This document shows positions 10,900 through 22,057 of a DNA stretch of 64,000 bases, piece by piece (the first letter of the stretch is position 1; each line of letters starts with the position of its first letter). A program made the translations under genes and the position numbers. The stretch is from Tolypeutes matacus (taxonomy: Eukaryota > Chordata > Mammalia > Cingulata > Chlamyphoridae): assembly GCA_026826555.1 (NCBI GenBank), contig JAKSZT010054568.1, forward strand, positions 9,019,318 to 9,083,317, written 5' to 3'. The notes beneath the pieces were generated by a model, which saw nothing but the letters and a program-made list of their open reading frames with translations, was not told where the DNA came from and did no database searches.

Positions 10900-13540
10900 G
10901 CCCTAGGAGTTAGAATGATCTGTAAATAAACCAGCTCCCACAAAAATTAAAGCCCAACTTTGAAAAAGCTCATGCCCTGATTAAAGATGATCTGCCTCAT
11001 CCCAACAGCCTGGCAGAAGCAAGAGTAAATCTTCTCTAGAGAAAGATATTATTGATTGCCTCACATTATTTTTATAATTTTTCATACACAATATAATAAA
11101 AATTGACCAGGTATTCAAAGAATCGATCAAATATCAAGAGGAGAAGCAGACAATGGAAAGCAGGCAATAGATTACATACAGGAATCTATATATTTGAGTT
11201 ATCAAGAAAGGGATTTAAAATAACTTTTATTAATATAGCCAAAATATAGATGATAGATGGAACATTTCAAGAGAAAACTAGAAAGTATAAAAATTAAACA
11301 TAAAATACAATAACGGAAGTTAATTCAACAGGAAACAACAGCAGAATAGATAAATTGAAGTGGCACAGTAAATTGGCATATAGTTCATTAAACAATGCTG
11401 TTTGCAACACTAAGAGCACAATTCATGAAGAAGCCTAAGATATGTATAGGCCACAGTGAAATAATTTAACAATTGTATAATGGGTGTTTAAGAATTAAAG
11501 GAGAGAGTAGGGAAGAAGCGACATTTGAAGATATTCTGGCTGTGAAACGTGAGCTGAAAAATTGCAAAGAAATAAGCACCAAGTTACACACATTACAACT
11601 GTTGAAAAATAAAGATGAACATAAAAGTTTAACAATGGCCAATGGGGGGAAAAATGTTTCCTTCAAAGGAGCCACATTAGGAGTCATTGATAACTTTTCT
11701 AAGGAAATAATGAAAACCAAAGACAATGTAAGAGTATCTTCAAAGTGCTGAAAATCTGGCCTTAAAGGGAGAGTGAAATAAAATCTTACAGACTGAAGCA
11801 CAAGAGAAGCCATTGCCAGTAGGCACAAACTAAATTAAATATTAATCGGAATTCTTTTGGCACAAGAAAAATGATCTTAAGTAGAAATATGAAGATGTAG
11901 GAAGAAATGAATAACAATGAAATGTGTAACTATATGATTAAATCTAAATGGATATTGACTGTAATGTCTTGTGGAGTTTAAAATAAAGAGAGAATTAAAA
12001 TAACGAGAGCATAAAAAGTGAGAGAGGGTCAAAGAGGGGTAAGGTTCTAAGGTCTTTGCATTTTCCAGGAAATACTAAATGTATAACTTTAAATTACACA
12101 TTAGTAATTAAGGAGGTATATTATAATCTAGCACTCTACTAAAAAAAAGCAAAGAATATTTAACTACCAAGCAAATAGAGATGGAAAATAGAATGATAAA
12201 AATAAGTGTTTCAAAAGAATATATAAAGAAGAGAAAAGGAAATATAATGCACATGGGAAAAATTATCTCATCGCTATAAACCCAATATACCAGTATTATA
12301 TTAAATGTAAAAGGTCTAGGTATTCCAATTAAAAAGTCCAACATTATCAGATTGAATTTAAAATAATGGAACCCAATATTGCTGCTTATCTGAAACACAG
12401 CCTAACTGAAAGGATACAGAAACATTGAAAGTAAAATGATGGAAAAGGGTATATCAGTCAAACATCAACTAAAATAAAGCATGTGTAGATATATGAATAC
12501 CAGACAAATTAGGCTTTAATACAAGAAGCACTGCAGATAAAAAGGTATATTACATGATAAAAGGATCAGTCCATCGGGAGATATAAAACTTAAAAATTTG
12601 AGTGTAAATAGTAAAGTGGACTAAATTTATGAAAAATTAAAGTTAACAGAACTAAAAGAAAAACAGTTGATCCCCAAAAAAGTAAAAGAAAATTTTAATT
12701 AGAAATGTTTTTAGTAAAGATTTAAAATATCAAACAAGGAAAATACCTTAAAAACCCCAAGCCAGAACATAAAGACAGATTACCTGCAAAGTAATATCAA
12801 TTACATTGACAGACAACTGACTAATCAAGAAAAAAATAGAAAACAGAAGTTGGAGGAATAATACCTTCCATTTGCTGAGAGAAAATATCTACCACTGTAT
12901 ATACCAATCTTTCAAGTCCGAATGTAAAATAAAGAAAAACTGAGAGTTTCTCATCTCTAAGGGAATTTTAAAAGATGTACTATGGGAGCAGGAAAATCAT
13001 CCAAGAAAGAAGATTTGAGATGTAAAAAGGAATGTGAGCAAAGAAATTTGTAAATATGTAGGCTAACCTATTCAATATTGTCATTTTTAATAATGATGAT
13101 AATATTAATATTAATTATATAATAATAATGATAATGACCACATCATCAAGATAAAAGGGCAGAATTTAAATTCTTTGAAGATAATGTAAAGTTCTAATCT
13201 TCTTATATTGCTCAGGATGAGAGGGAGATATAAGATATTCAATAACTTTGGGATATTTAAAAGGTGACTGTAAAAATTATAAGAGTAACTACTATGTATA
13301 ATTTCTAAAATAGGGGGTAGAATTAAAGAAATAACAAACCAAGATCAGTTGAAAATGAAATGGCATAGAAAGAGAAAAATGATATCTAGAATAAGCAAGG
13401 AAACAGAAGGGACAGAGTAAAATTTAGAGATATGTCCAAATGCACAATCACAATAAATTAAAATGGGTTAAACTGGCCAGTTAAAAGATAGAGATTGTTA
13501 GGTTTGATTTAAAATAGAAAGAAGTCTAGCTATAAATTCT
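10900..13540 (+). mobile_element. Old LINE-1-like sequence, sense
   Basis: A-rich, purine-rich plus strand with recurring phrases of old L1 coding sequence, such as 'atatcaagaggagaagcaga', 'tttaacaatggccaatg', 'aaagtgctgaaaatctgg' and 'gacaactgactaatcaagaa'. The 92-codon plus frame at 11473-11751 lies inside it. It is heavily decayed with stops throughout. Together with 8950-10450 it could come from one rearranged old element or two separate insertions. Confidence 0.5.
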
Positions 13541-13904
13541 TTCAGGAGCCACACATTTGATTCTTCAAGGTCTAGGGTGAGCTCCTCACCTTTCCCCCTT
13601 TAGAACATTTGCAGAAAACAACCTTACGGCAGGAAACTTTGCTCTAGGCTGGGCCTGTGAGAGTCACTGGGCATCTTCCCTCTAACAATATCACCTTGCA
13701 CATTATTAGCACATACTTCATACTCACAGCTCCCTGCTCTGTTTTTCATTTGGTTATTTGTTAGTTTGGTTTTTAACCTTTGGAGATTTCTCTTACTTCT
13801 AAAAAGTATGTTTGTTCAAATGTACCCAGAATCTAGGATTTTTGTTTGTTTGTGTTTTACTTGGAGGTTTCTGCCAAAGATTAATTTTAACCTACTGAAT
13901 ATTT

Positions 13905-14095
13905 TCATTCACTCGATATCATTACAAAAGGCCTACTGTGTGTTAAGACTGGGTTTTAAGGCTTTAAGAGAGGTAAGGAATAGTTCCTTCCCTCAAGGAG
14001 TTTCCAATAACTGGAATATAAGCTTCATGAGAGCAGATCTTTGTCTATTTTATTCAGTACCTGAAACATGGTAAGTTCTCAATAGGTAATTTATG
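13905..14095 (+). repeat. L2 LINE 3' end, sense
   Basis: The order 'cctactgtgtgttaag', 'ccctcaaggagtttcc', 'gaatataagcttcatgagag', 'tgtctattttattcagta' and 'aagttctcaataggta' is the conserved 3' end of an L2 element. It explains the 102-codon plus frame at 13766-14074. Confidence 0.7.
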
Positions 14096-14138
14096 GATAT
14101 TGGATTGAATCCTGCGAGAAAGTTCCAGGTTAAACATT

Positions 14139-14236
14139 TGTTTATTTATTTATTTATTTGGAGGTAGTGGGAAATGAACTCAGGACTTTGTACATGGGAA
14201 GCAGGTGCTGAACCACTGAGCTACATCTGCTCCCCT
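14139..14236 (-). mobile_element. DAS-type SINE, antisense and short
   Basis: A left (ttta)n tail is followed by 'gaactcaggactttgtacat', 'gggaagcaggtgctgaacca' and 'ctgagctacatctgctccc'. This is the reverse of the armadillo SINE head. It is shorter than the copy at 6435. Confidence 0.8.
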
Positions 14237-14279
14237 AAGCCATAATTTGGACTGCTCAGTTCATGACTGGTAGCATGGA

Positions 14280-15820
14280 GAAAGGAAATGAAATTGCTTG
14301 CTAACGATTTATACTTGGTTAAAACACTGGAAAGTAAAATGAGAAGGAAGAAAAGTCCTCTAGAAGCTCCCTTTTGCAAGCTTGTGCATCTAGCAAACCC
14401 TAGGCCTCATTTTTAAGTTTTCACCATCGTGATCTCACGTAACTCACTCATGCCCCGCCACTCCTGATATCCACACTTGATAAAATGCTCTAGGTGTGCC
14501 ATCTGCAGCTGCCACCACATCCCGACTCAGACTCCACTGGTGTGCCACGCAGAGCGGAGCCAGCTGCAGGAAAATGTGCTTCTAGTTTATGGATTGGGTA
14601 ATATCAACTGGTGAACTCAGAGGGGGCATCCTCTCCTAGTGGGACCTGGTAGATGGGCCATATGTAGGACAGGGAAGTAGCAAGGTGTCGCTCAGATAGT
14701 GCCATCAGGGCTTAAATGGCATGAGGAAGAAAGAATTACATTGTTTCAAAAGAGTGTTGAAACCAGGAGGCAAGTTGGCCACTGTGCTAGCTGATAAACT
14801 AGAAGGTGCCCATCCACAAAAGAGAACCAGCTGAAGTGCAGTGCCTCTGACATTTCATTTCTATTTCTGCAGATAAATGTTCGTTACCAAGAAACCACCA
14901 AGGAGGAGGGGTGCCTGGCATTTTAAGATTTGGAGAATAACTTTAGCCAGTCACAGATAACTGAAGTGAGATGCAAACCTTTATTTGTGCATTTATTTCT
15001 CAGGCTAGAATCTACTCTTCTCTGAATAAACAGAACTAAAACAATCAGTGCTCCCATATCACCATCTCTACAGAAATGTCATATTTTCTCCCTTATGACA
15101 GAATCTACTTACCAGTTCCCAAATGCAAAGGTCAGTGGAGAAATAATCTGAGAATCTCTTAGAATTTAGGAAAATAACCAGTCTGATGAATCTAGTACTG
15201 AGTTACTCCCTATGTCAAATCTTCATAATCATCTCTCTCCTCCCCCAGCTTCCCCCAATCTCCATGGCCATGTTTGACCAAGAGCGCATCACTCCAGGGC
15301 TGTGTGTTACTTAGCATGAAGAACACTTCAGCTAGCCTGTCCCCTAGTCACACACCTGGTGACTGGGCTGCTGCCCTTTTCCCAAAACTCACCTTGTGCT
15401 CCATATGATGAGTGGCTCCAGTCTTGCATCCCTGGGCCCAGGTATTTTTCTTGATAACCTGCCTCCTATTCTGGTTTAGGCTACAGCTTGCACCATTCTT
15501 GCCAACCTCTCCTGCAAACAGGGATTTGATCCCTAGAGCTGAAAGGCTAATTCAGAGCCCAGAGTCCTGCTGCCCAAGACAGACCACACTGGGGCTTGCC
15601 AGATCTCTGAATGTCACTGCCAGTTGGTTTTCCCCCATTAAGCTCTTACTTTCATTTTTCTGCATAACTGCCTTCGCCCGCAGCATCTGGAGACAGATTC
15701 TGGGCACATGAGCCTAAGCTGTTACTACTCCACGCTGAACTAACCTACCACCAAAATCCAGGTACAAATGACAGGCCAATGATAGGTACAAATCTCAGAT
15801 CCTGCCTATTTGCTCTCGCA
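14280..15820. other. Unassigned sequence
   Basis: Mixed-composition sequence with no recognised repeat or exon. The 99-codon plus frame at 15412-15711 has a hydrophobic start but no known domain and no conserved neighbours. I treat it as chance. Confidence 0.45.
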
Positions 15821-15829
15821 CACCACAGT

Positions 15830-15965
15830 TAACTAGTAAGTGATCCCAAGATATAAGACTCAGAGGAAATATTCCTATCTCTGTTTCACGGTGCCTAATT
15901 GGCTTGATGAGGTGACATAGCTAGAATTAGATGTCACTGTTCAGCTTCTATTCCAGTGTTATTTC
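15830..15965 (-). repeat. MIR-like SINE, antisense
   Basis: 'cctatctctgtttcacggtg', 'aggtgacatagctagaatta' and 'cagcttctattccagtgtta' read as a reversed MIR core and tRNA-like head. Confidence 0.6.
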
Positions 15966-16321
15966 TATTATTGCCATCAAGCCAATACATTCATTTTTCA
16001 AAGTTATATATTTTTTCAGGTAAATACTCTCGGAACATCGTTTTAGCCTAGTAAGAGTGACTATCTCTTTGACCTGAATGTCGTCTCTTAGTTACATTAG
16101 ACACTACTCAGATATCTTTAATCTAAAGAATTTTGCTTCACCAAAATTCCCGGAGATGGATGCTGCGAGAGCAGAAATGATTTTACGTGGCTTGGTTTCT
16201 CTAAACAAAATGAGATATTGATATGAAATTTCCACTCCAGTGAGTTTAGGACACTGAGTGGAGAACAGGAGTTTTGACGTAAACAGAAAGGAAATTGAGT
16301 TTTGCCTGAGAGCTATGCAGC

Positions 16322-16700
16322 ATGGCTCTCCGGAATAAGGTAACACCTCAGGGATGCGCTCGCAGGCTCCAGCCGTGTCCTGTCAGGAGCAGTGTGGGAA
16401 CAGAAGAGGACGGCGGCTGGGAAGAGGCACCAGCTTTCGCTCGGCTCTCGTCCCTCCAGCCACTCTGCGCCAGGCGCTGTGTGCAGGCTGGACTGAGAGG
16501 GAGGAAGGCACACTGCGGCCCTGGAGGAGGAGGCGCATCGGCCTTCCGTGGGCAGGGCCCCGGGCCTCTTGCTGTCCTCATGCAGTGCAGTGGCCACTGC
16601 CCTCTCCCCGTGGGCTTCCCCCTCCAAGCCCTCAGTCCTCCAGCCATGACTGTCCCCCATGCAAACACACCTTCATTCTTATCCCAGGGGCTTGTCAGGT
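16322..16700. other. GC-rich block with overlapping open frames
   Basis: GC-rich sequence with roughly 14 CpGs in the first 230 bases. Several long frames overlap on both strands (16322-16720 and 16354-16710 plus; 16313-16660 and 16348-16821 minus). When all frames are open together, the likely cause is low stop-codon density. None shows a recognisable domain. A short exon cannot be excluded. Confidence 0.4.
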
Positions 16701-16729
16701 TACCATCTAGAAGAGAATAAACAAAATAC

Positions 16730-16865
16730 CGAAAAAGAAAGAGAGAGAGGGTGGGGGAAGAAAGGAAGGAAAAAAAGAAAGAAAAGGAAAAAGGAAGGAA
16801 GGAAAGGAGGCAGGTGGGCAAGAGGGAGGGAGAGAGGGAGGGAGAGAGGGGGGAAAGGAATGTGA
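16730..16865. repeat. Polypurine (GGAA/GAAAG) tract
   Basis: About 130 bases of almost pure A and G, passing from GAGAGAGAGGGTG to GAAAGGAAGGAAAAAAAG and then GGGAGGGAGAGAG units. It is simple sequence; the lysine/arginine frame on the plus strand is meaningless. Confidence 0.9.
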
Positions 16866-16869
16866 AAAA

Positions 16870-18250
16870 AGTAAAATAATAAACTGGAGGAATATGTAGA
16901 GAGTCCCCAGCCCTGCCAGATTCTCCCAGCCTGTGTTCTGGAACGTCTTGCTCAGGTTCCGGTCCTTCTCTGCTGATTCTGAGTGAGACGCTCAGGGAAT
17001 TGTCTTCTCAGAACACCGGCCTGCAGATGGGGTCACGGGCAGGTTCATGGCCAACACCGCTGTCTCTGGTGGGCAACCTGCTCTGAGACTGGGGTTGCCG
17101 CTCGGGCCTTGGGGAAACCGCTCCATGGGCCCTGGCCCCAAAGAACGCTTGGAACATTTCTTCATACTGGGCAGAAAAACAAGCAAATTGGTTATTTTAT
17201 TTCTTTAAGCAGTGCCACTGCCAAGGCTGACTGATACTCAGTTCCGTTTCTGAACAAGAGCTAATGGCACTTCCAGGGAGGTTGGCTGGTTCTGCCAGCA
17301 CCTGCCTCTCATTAGGAAAGTCTTTGTTTCCAGAGCCTGGGGCCAGGCTCAGCCTCGACAGGTGTCAGCGGGCACGATCCCTCTACTGTCGGCTGATGCG
17401 TGGCCCACGGCGCGATTCAAGGCAGCACCCTGACTACATGATTTGTGCTGCCAGTACCGCACCGCCTGACGACATTCTTACCGGGTTTAATCTAGGTTAT
17501 TGACTTAGGCTGCAGAAATGAACTTCAGAGCACGTCGGGTTGGTGAGGCCAGTGATTTATCAAGGTGGGGAGGGAAGAGAAACGGGAGAAACTACCAGAT
17601 CACAGGTCCCCGCTAGAGGGTAAGGGGCTGAAGAGGGATAAAGGGGGCTGATGTATAGACTACAGTTTCCCATTACAGATGACAAATGCCCAGGTTTTAC
17701 TCATCCGCGCATGGGGGGGCTTGGCGAGAGCAGGGTGCAGAAGCCGTCGAGGGCCGAGAGCAGCAGGAGCAGAGGTAGGAGCAGGAGGGCGATTTGACCT
17801 TTGCTCCTGCTTTTTAAACTGTTAATCATTCCGCCCCTTTGCTAATGGCATGGGAGGAGTCCCAGGTGTTTGCTGTTTTGCTTGATTACCCCACCCGTCA
17901 ATCCCCCCGGATGGCGCCAATGCTAAGTCCCTGGAGAATATCAGAGAATCTCCTGCGAATCTCTGGAAATCTCTCAAGAGGGTCTTCCAGCAGCCATCTT
18001 GGGGGGGTATCAGTGTCCACGCCAGGTTCCAGATTCATCTATTGATTCCCTATATGAAGCCTGCTTCAATATGGGGCCCTTTTTTCTTTTTAATTAAACT
18101 AAAAAGATTTTTCCTTTCTTCTGTGGCCTCTCAACTAGCCATGATGCTTTTTATTTGCTACTAAATGCCTTAAGTAAAGAAAATTAGCACGTGTTTACCT
18201 TTCATTTTATATTGTGCAATGCCAGTTTTAAATGCAAATATAAGATCATT
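16870..18250. other. Unassigned sequence
   Basis: Moderately GC-rich to 17520 with scattered CpGs (such as 'cccacggcgcgattcaagg'), then mixed. No recognised repeat. Short frames at 16983-17234 and 17264-17503 carry no domain. There is a G run at 17713-17719 and another at 18001-18007. Confidence 0.4.
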
Positions 18251-18255
18251 TAACT

Positions 18256-18684
18256 TGTTGTAACCCAGGAGATGGACCACACTCAGACTTTAACCACTTC
18301 TATGAAGTTTATTGAGCTAAGCCCGCGGGCGTCTGCAGCACCTCTCATGCAGGAGAGAACTGCAGCCCCCAGGTTTTAAAATGGCTCCTTTTTATAGGGG
18401 GTTGCTGTCGCAGTTTGCAAGCAAGCGGGATAAACAGAAGCAGATTTTGGCAGTTAGCTAGTGTGTGCCCTGATAGCCTGGGGCACAGCTGCAGGGTCAA
18501 GATGTCCTTGCAGGATTGTTCAAGGGAGGGGAGGTTGTGTGCTTGTCTGTCCTTGAAGGTTGTTCAAGGGAGGGGAGGGTGTGCTTTTCAGATAAGACAC
18601 TTAGGAGACAGTGGGAAACTTTTCTTTTCTACGTTACTCTGCTTGCCGTGAAGGCCTATGGGTAGGCTAAATTAGGGTTCAACA
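18256..18684 (-). mobile_element. Solo endogenous retroviral LTR, antisense
   Basis: The 429-bp segment has TG...CA ends ('tgttgtaaccc' to 'gggttcaaca', plus strand) and is flanked by AACT on both sides (18252-18255 and 18685-18688), a 4-bp duplication typical of class I ERVs. On the minus strand there is a TATA box (TATAAAAAG, 18389-18396) and, about 80 bp further on, AATAAA (18308-18313), so U3-R-U5 runs right to left. A tandem pair of about 40 bp lies in U3 (18504-18587). No internal region remains. Confidence 0.8.
18504..18587. repeat. Two-copy tandem repeat in LTR U3
   Basis: Units at about 18504-18544 and 18549-18587 share 'gttcaagggaggggagg' and the preceding 'tgtccttg'. Repeated U3 segments are common in retroviral enhancers. 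A regulatory role here is inference. Confidence 0.75.
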
Positions 18685-18689
18685 AACTC

Positions 18690-19065
18690 ATATGTGGAAT
18701 TATCAAATTACAGTTTTATTTTATAGCTTATTTATGCATATGTACTTGATTCTTACCAAACAGTGGAGACCACTGCCTAAAACTAACTCAACAATTTTTA
18801 TTTCATTTCTTGATACGCACAGTTCTGCCAAACCTCTCAACCTTTTGGCTTACGCGGGAGTGAGGAAGGAATGAAAGGAAGCAACTGTGGGGTACGGAGT
18901 CTTTTCCTTTCTGTCTGCGCCATCATTTAGGATAGGATAGTTTCTTGGTCATTGTATTTCTTAGACCGCCCTCCCTTCTTTCTGCATTTAAAGCAATTCC
19001 TGTTGGGACAGAATGCGTGGTCCCGGCTCCCTCTCGCCCAGTCTTAGAAATGGAAAGCTTTCCTT
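18690..19065. other. Unassigned sequence left of the CpG-rich block
   Basis: AT-rich at the start and increasingly GC-rich toward 19065. No repeat or exon recognised. Confidence 0.4.
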
Positions 19066-19069
19066 GTAT

Positions 19070-19440
19070 TAGCTTTGAGCCTGGCCGAGCTCCCCGCATC
19101 CCGGGCCCACGGGGAGCTGCAGGAATGCTACACGCCCATGGCGCGGGCACCGTGCACGCGCATCACACAGACCCTCCGAGCGCGTGCAGGCCCCCGCGCT
19201 CATTCAGGCTTCACTCACAAAGCTCACGCTCAAACACAACGTGACTGCGATTTCCAGGCAAAGAGCGGGGTGCTGAGCCAAGGGCAAGGCTCTTCCGAGC
19301 GCGGGCCCTGCCGGGGGGACGCCCAGAAGGGAGCCACACGTCCCAGGCCCGCGGGAGCCACGCGAGCGTCCCCTGGAAACGAGCTGCGGAAGGACTGCAG
19401 AGCCAGGCGGCTGTCCCGGGGGCAGAGCGTTTCCACTCCA
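19070..19440. promoter_or_regulatory. CpG-island-like block, candidate promoter
   Basis: By eye I count about 34 CpG dinucleotides between 19081 and 19440, many in 'gcgcg', 'ccgcgc' and 'acgcgagcg' clusters. The surrounding sequence is strongly CpG-poor. In mammals such blocks usually mark promoters or first exons. Long frames on both strands (19075-19470 plus, 19204-19629 minus) reflect low stop density and have no domain I know. No TATA box or splice site could be assigned with confidence. It could also be an orphan island or a GC-rich repeat. Confidence 0.55.
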
Positions 19441-19605
19441 GACGTATCCAGAGGGGTAAGCAGGGGCTAGTACTGCTTCCGCTTCTGCAAGGAGAAACCG
19501 GAGGCTCACGGAATTGGGGTTCGCCCGAAGGCCCACAGTGAGGCTATACCAAGGACAGGAATTAAACCCAGGTTTCCTGACTCTTAGCCATTGCACTTTT
19601 ACCTG
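19440..19605 (-). repeat. MIR-like SINE, antisense
   Basis: 'aaggagaaaccggaggctca', 'cccacagtgaggctatacc' and 'aggaattaaacccaggtttc' follow the reversed MIR order, ending 'gactcttagccattgcac'. It adjoins the CpG-rich block. Confidence 0.7.
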
Positions 19606-19744
19606 CCACCGCCCACTCACTTGTTGCACATGAATTTCCTGAGTCCAGCTCCACCTGTTAGGGAGGAAAACACTAGAACAAAGACAGAGGCCCAGCAGCG
19701 AGCTGCAGCCGACTTCTGAGGAGAAGGGCGAACTGGTCCCAATA

Positions 19745-20425
19745 AACTAAAAGTCAGTCAACTATTGAATGGTGCCTACGTGTCCACAGTTTTGTAATTT
19801 CAGCTCTGTTCTGTGTCAAGTTCTTATATATTTGGGGGTCTCTTGCTAGACCCTCTATTCTGTTATTTAGTCTGCCCTGTGCCACTGTCACAGCTTTAAG
19901 TGCTACGCCTTCAGATAATTCTTGCTACCTAGTTGCAGTAAGGCTTACACTGTTGGTCTCCATTTCTTAAACTCGTCTTGTTTTTTAAAGAATTGTCCAT
20001 ATAAATCTTAGAATCATCCTTTTGTTTGGAAATTTGATTAAAATTATATTGTATATTAATAAAATAGGGTATTATTGATATCTTTATAATGGTGAGCAAC
20101 ATTTTCACTGTAGAAGCTGCTGATACATAGAAATGTTAATGAATTTTTTATTAATCTTTTATCCAAAAAAGTTCCTTTTTCATCTGCAGAACCTTGAATT
20201 TTCTATGTAGAAAATAATCTCTTTGGCATTTCTTTTATTTACATAATCAGTGGTTATGACCTTTCAAACAATGCTGAATAGGTGCACTGAATGTGGACAT
20301 ATATAATTTCCTTAACTTTCATGGAAATGTTTCTAAAGTTTTATCACTAAGTATAACTTCTTTGTGCAATTCTACTGGAGACCTTTTATCAGGTTAGGGA
20401 CACTTCTTCCTATGTTTACCTACGT
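19745..20425 (-). mobile_element. Old L1 ORF2-region fragment, antisense
   Basis: Phrases 'tgtgtcaagttcttatatat', 'gccactgtcacagctttaag', 'taatggtgagcaacatttt' and 'accttttatcaggttaggga' match antisense ORF2 of old L1 subfamilies. There are no open frames. Confidence 0.6.
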
Positions 20426-20434
20426 AAGAGTTTT

Positions 20435-20935
20435 TATATATATATATTTTTTTAAATTTATTGAAGTATATCACTCATACATAAACTATAAGTGTATAGT
20501 AATAGTTGTGAACTTACAAAACAAACACACATAACACCATACAGGGCTCTCATACCTCACCCTACCACCAATACCTTGTATTGTTGTGAAATATTTTTAA
20601 CTAATGATTAAAGAACAACCTTAAAATATTACTACTAACCAAAATATCTTATATTTGGTGTGTTTTTCCTCACACCTACCCTATTATTTTTTTATATCAT
20701 TGATACATGAACATACATTAACAAGTGTATAGTAAAAGTTGTGAACTTACAAAGCAAACATGCATAACATCATACAGGGGTCCCCTGCATCAACCCACCA
20801 CCAACACCTTGCATTGTTATGAGACGTTTGTTATAAACTATGAAAGAATATTGTCAAAATCTTACTACTAACTGTAGTCCTTATCTTACATTTGGTGTGT
20901 TTTCCCCCCAACACACCCTATTATTATTTTTTAAA
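20435..20935 (-). repeat. Tandem copies of an L1 3' UTR unit
   Basis: Two units of about 245 bp (about 20445-20690 and 20690-20935) follow the same order: 'gtgtatagtaa.agttgtgaa', 'cttacaaa.caaac', 'catacagggg', 'accttg.attgtt', 'tcttactactaac' and 'tttggtgtgtttt'. A third, diverged unit starts at about 20935 and continues beyond the mariner insertion at 22284. A related single unit is seen at 58440-58650. Confidence 0.75.
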
Positions 20936-21166
20936 TATATTTTAATGACAGAAGTTGTAAAACTACAGAATAATCATGCACATGTGCAGAGTTCCCATAA
21001 ACATGGGAATTCTATCAACATGCCACACTGTGGTATTAGGATGGTGCAAAAGGAATTGCAGTTTCAGACCATAAATTTCAAATCATCATAACTAGGCTCA
21101 AACACATCTTTATTAATCAAAATACGAACCATTACAATCAACAGATTTTTGCCAATGAGAAATAAG

Positions 21167-22057
21167 TTAGTTTATTCCTGTAGTGTAAAAATCCATGCTT
21201 CGGGATTTAAAGAAATCTTGGAAAGCATTTTCTGCATCCTGCTGGTTGTGGAAGTGTTTTCCCTGCAAAAAGTTGTCAAGATGCTTGAAGAAGTGGTAGT
21301 TGGTTGGTGAGAGATCAGGTGCATACAGCGGATGAGGCAAAACTTCGTAGCCCAATTCGTTCAACTTTTGAAGCATTACTTGTGCGACATGCAGTCGGGC
21401 GTTGTCATGGAGAAGAATTGGACCCTTTCTGTTGACCAATGCCAGCTGCAGGTGTTGCAATTTTAGGTGCCTCTCTTTGGTTTGCTGAGCATGCTTCTCA
21501 GATGTTATGGTTTCGCTGGCATTCAGAAAGCTGTAGTGGATCAGACCGGCAGCAGACCACCAAACAGTGGCCAGGACCTTTTTTTTGGTACAAGTTTGGA
21601 TTTGGGAAGTGCTTTGGAGCTTCATTTTGGGCCAACCACAGAGCTAGTTATCGCTGGTTGTCATATAAAATTCACTTTTCATAGCACATCACAATCCGAT
21701 CGAGAAATGTTCATTGTGATTGAATAGAATAAGAGAAGGCAACACTTCAAAACAACATTTTTTAAAAATTTTTGGTCAGCTCATGAGGCACCCACTTATC
21801 GAGCTTTCTCACCTTTCCAATTNNNNNNNNNNGACTTCTCCTGTAGTTGTAAGAGGATCAGCTTCGCTGATTGCTCTCAGTTGGTCGCTGTCAACTTCCG
21901 ATGGCCAGTCACCATGCTCCTCTTCTTCAAGGCTCTCGTCTCCTTTGCAAAACTTCTTGAACCAAAGCTGCACTGTACTTTTTTTAGCAGTTCCTGGCCA
22001 TATGCACTGTTGATGTTGCAGTTTTCTCTGCTGCTTTACAACCCATCTTGAACTCAA
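21167..22057 (-). pseudogene. Mariner transposase pseudogene
   Basis: On the minus strand the N-terminal half (22057 to about 21833) carries the DNA-binding region, including 'QLWFKKFCKGDESLEEEE'. The C-terminal half (21625-21167) is open for 152 codons and carries the catalytic core with WWSAAGLIHYSFLN, LLHDNARLHVAQ and PDLSPTNYHFF. Mariner transposases cut and paste using a D, D, D triad. Here the second Asp is present in HDNA. The third site, 34 residues further on, reads Asn. The first site, near 21685, reads Tyr after a one-base frameshift and is followed by a stop. About 60 bases expected around the N gap (21823-21832) are absent. The gene is therefore dead. Family usual length is about 340 residues. 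Confidence 0.9.
21823..21832. other. Assembly gap (10 N)
   Basis: Ten unknown bases inside the mariner transposase region. Comparison with the family suggests the true missing sequence may be nearer 60 bases, so the gap is probably unsized or covers a deletion. Confidence 0.95.

Noticed and set aside
16659..16865. Arg/Lys/Gly-rich 68-codon plus frame
   Set aside because: It arises from the polypurine simple repeat.
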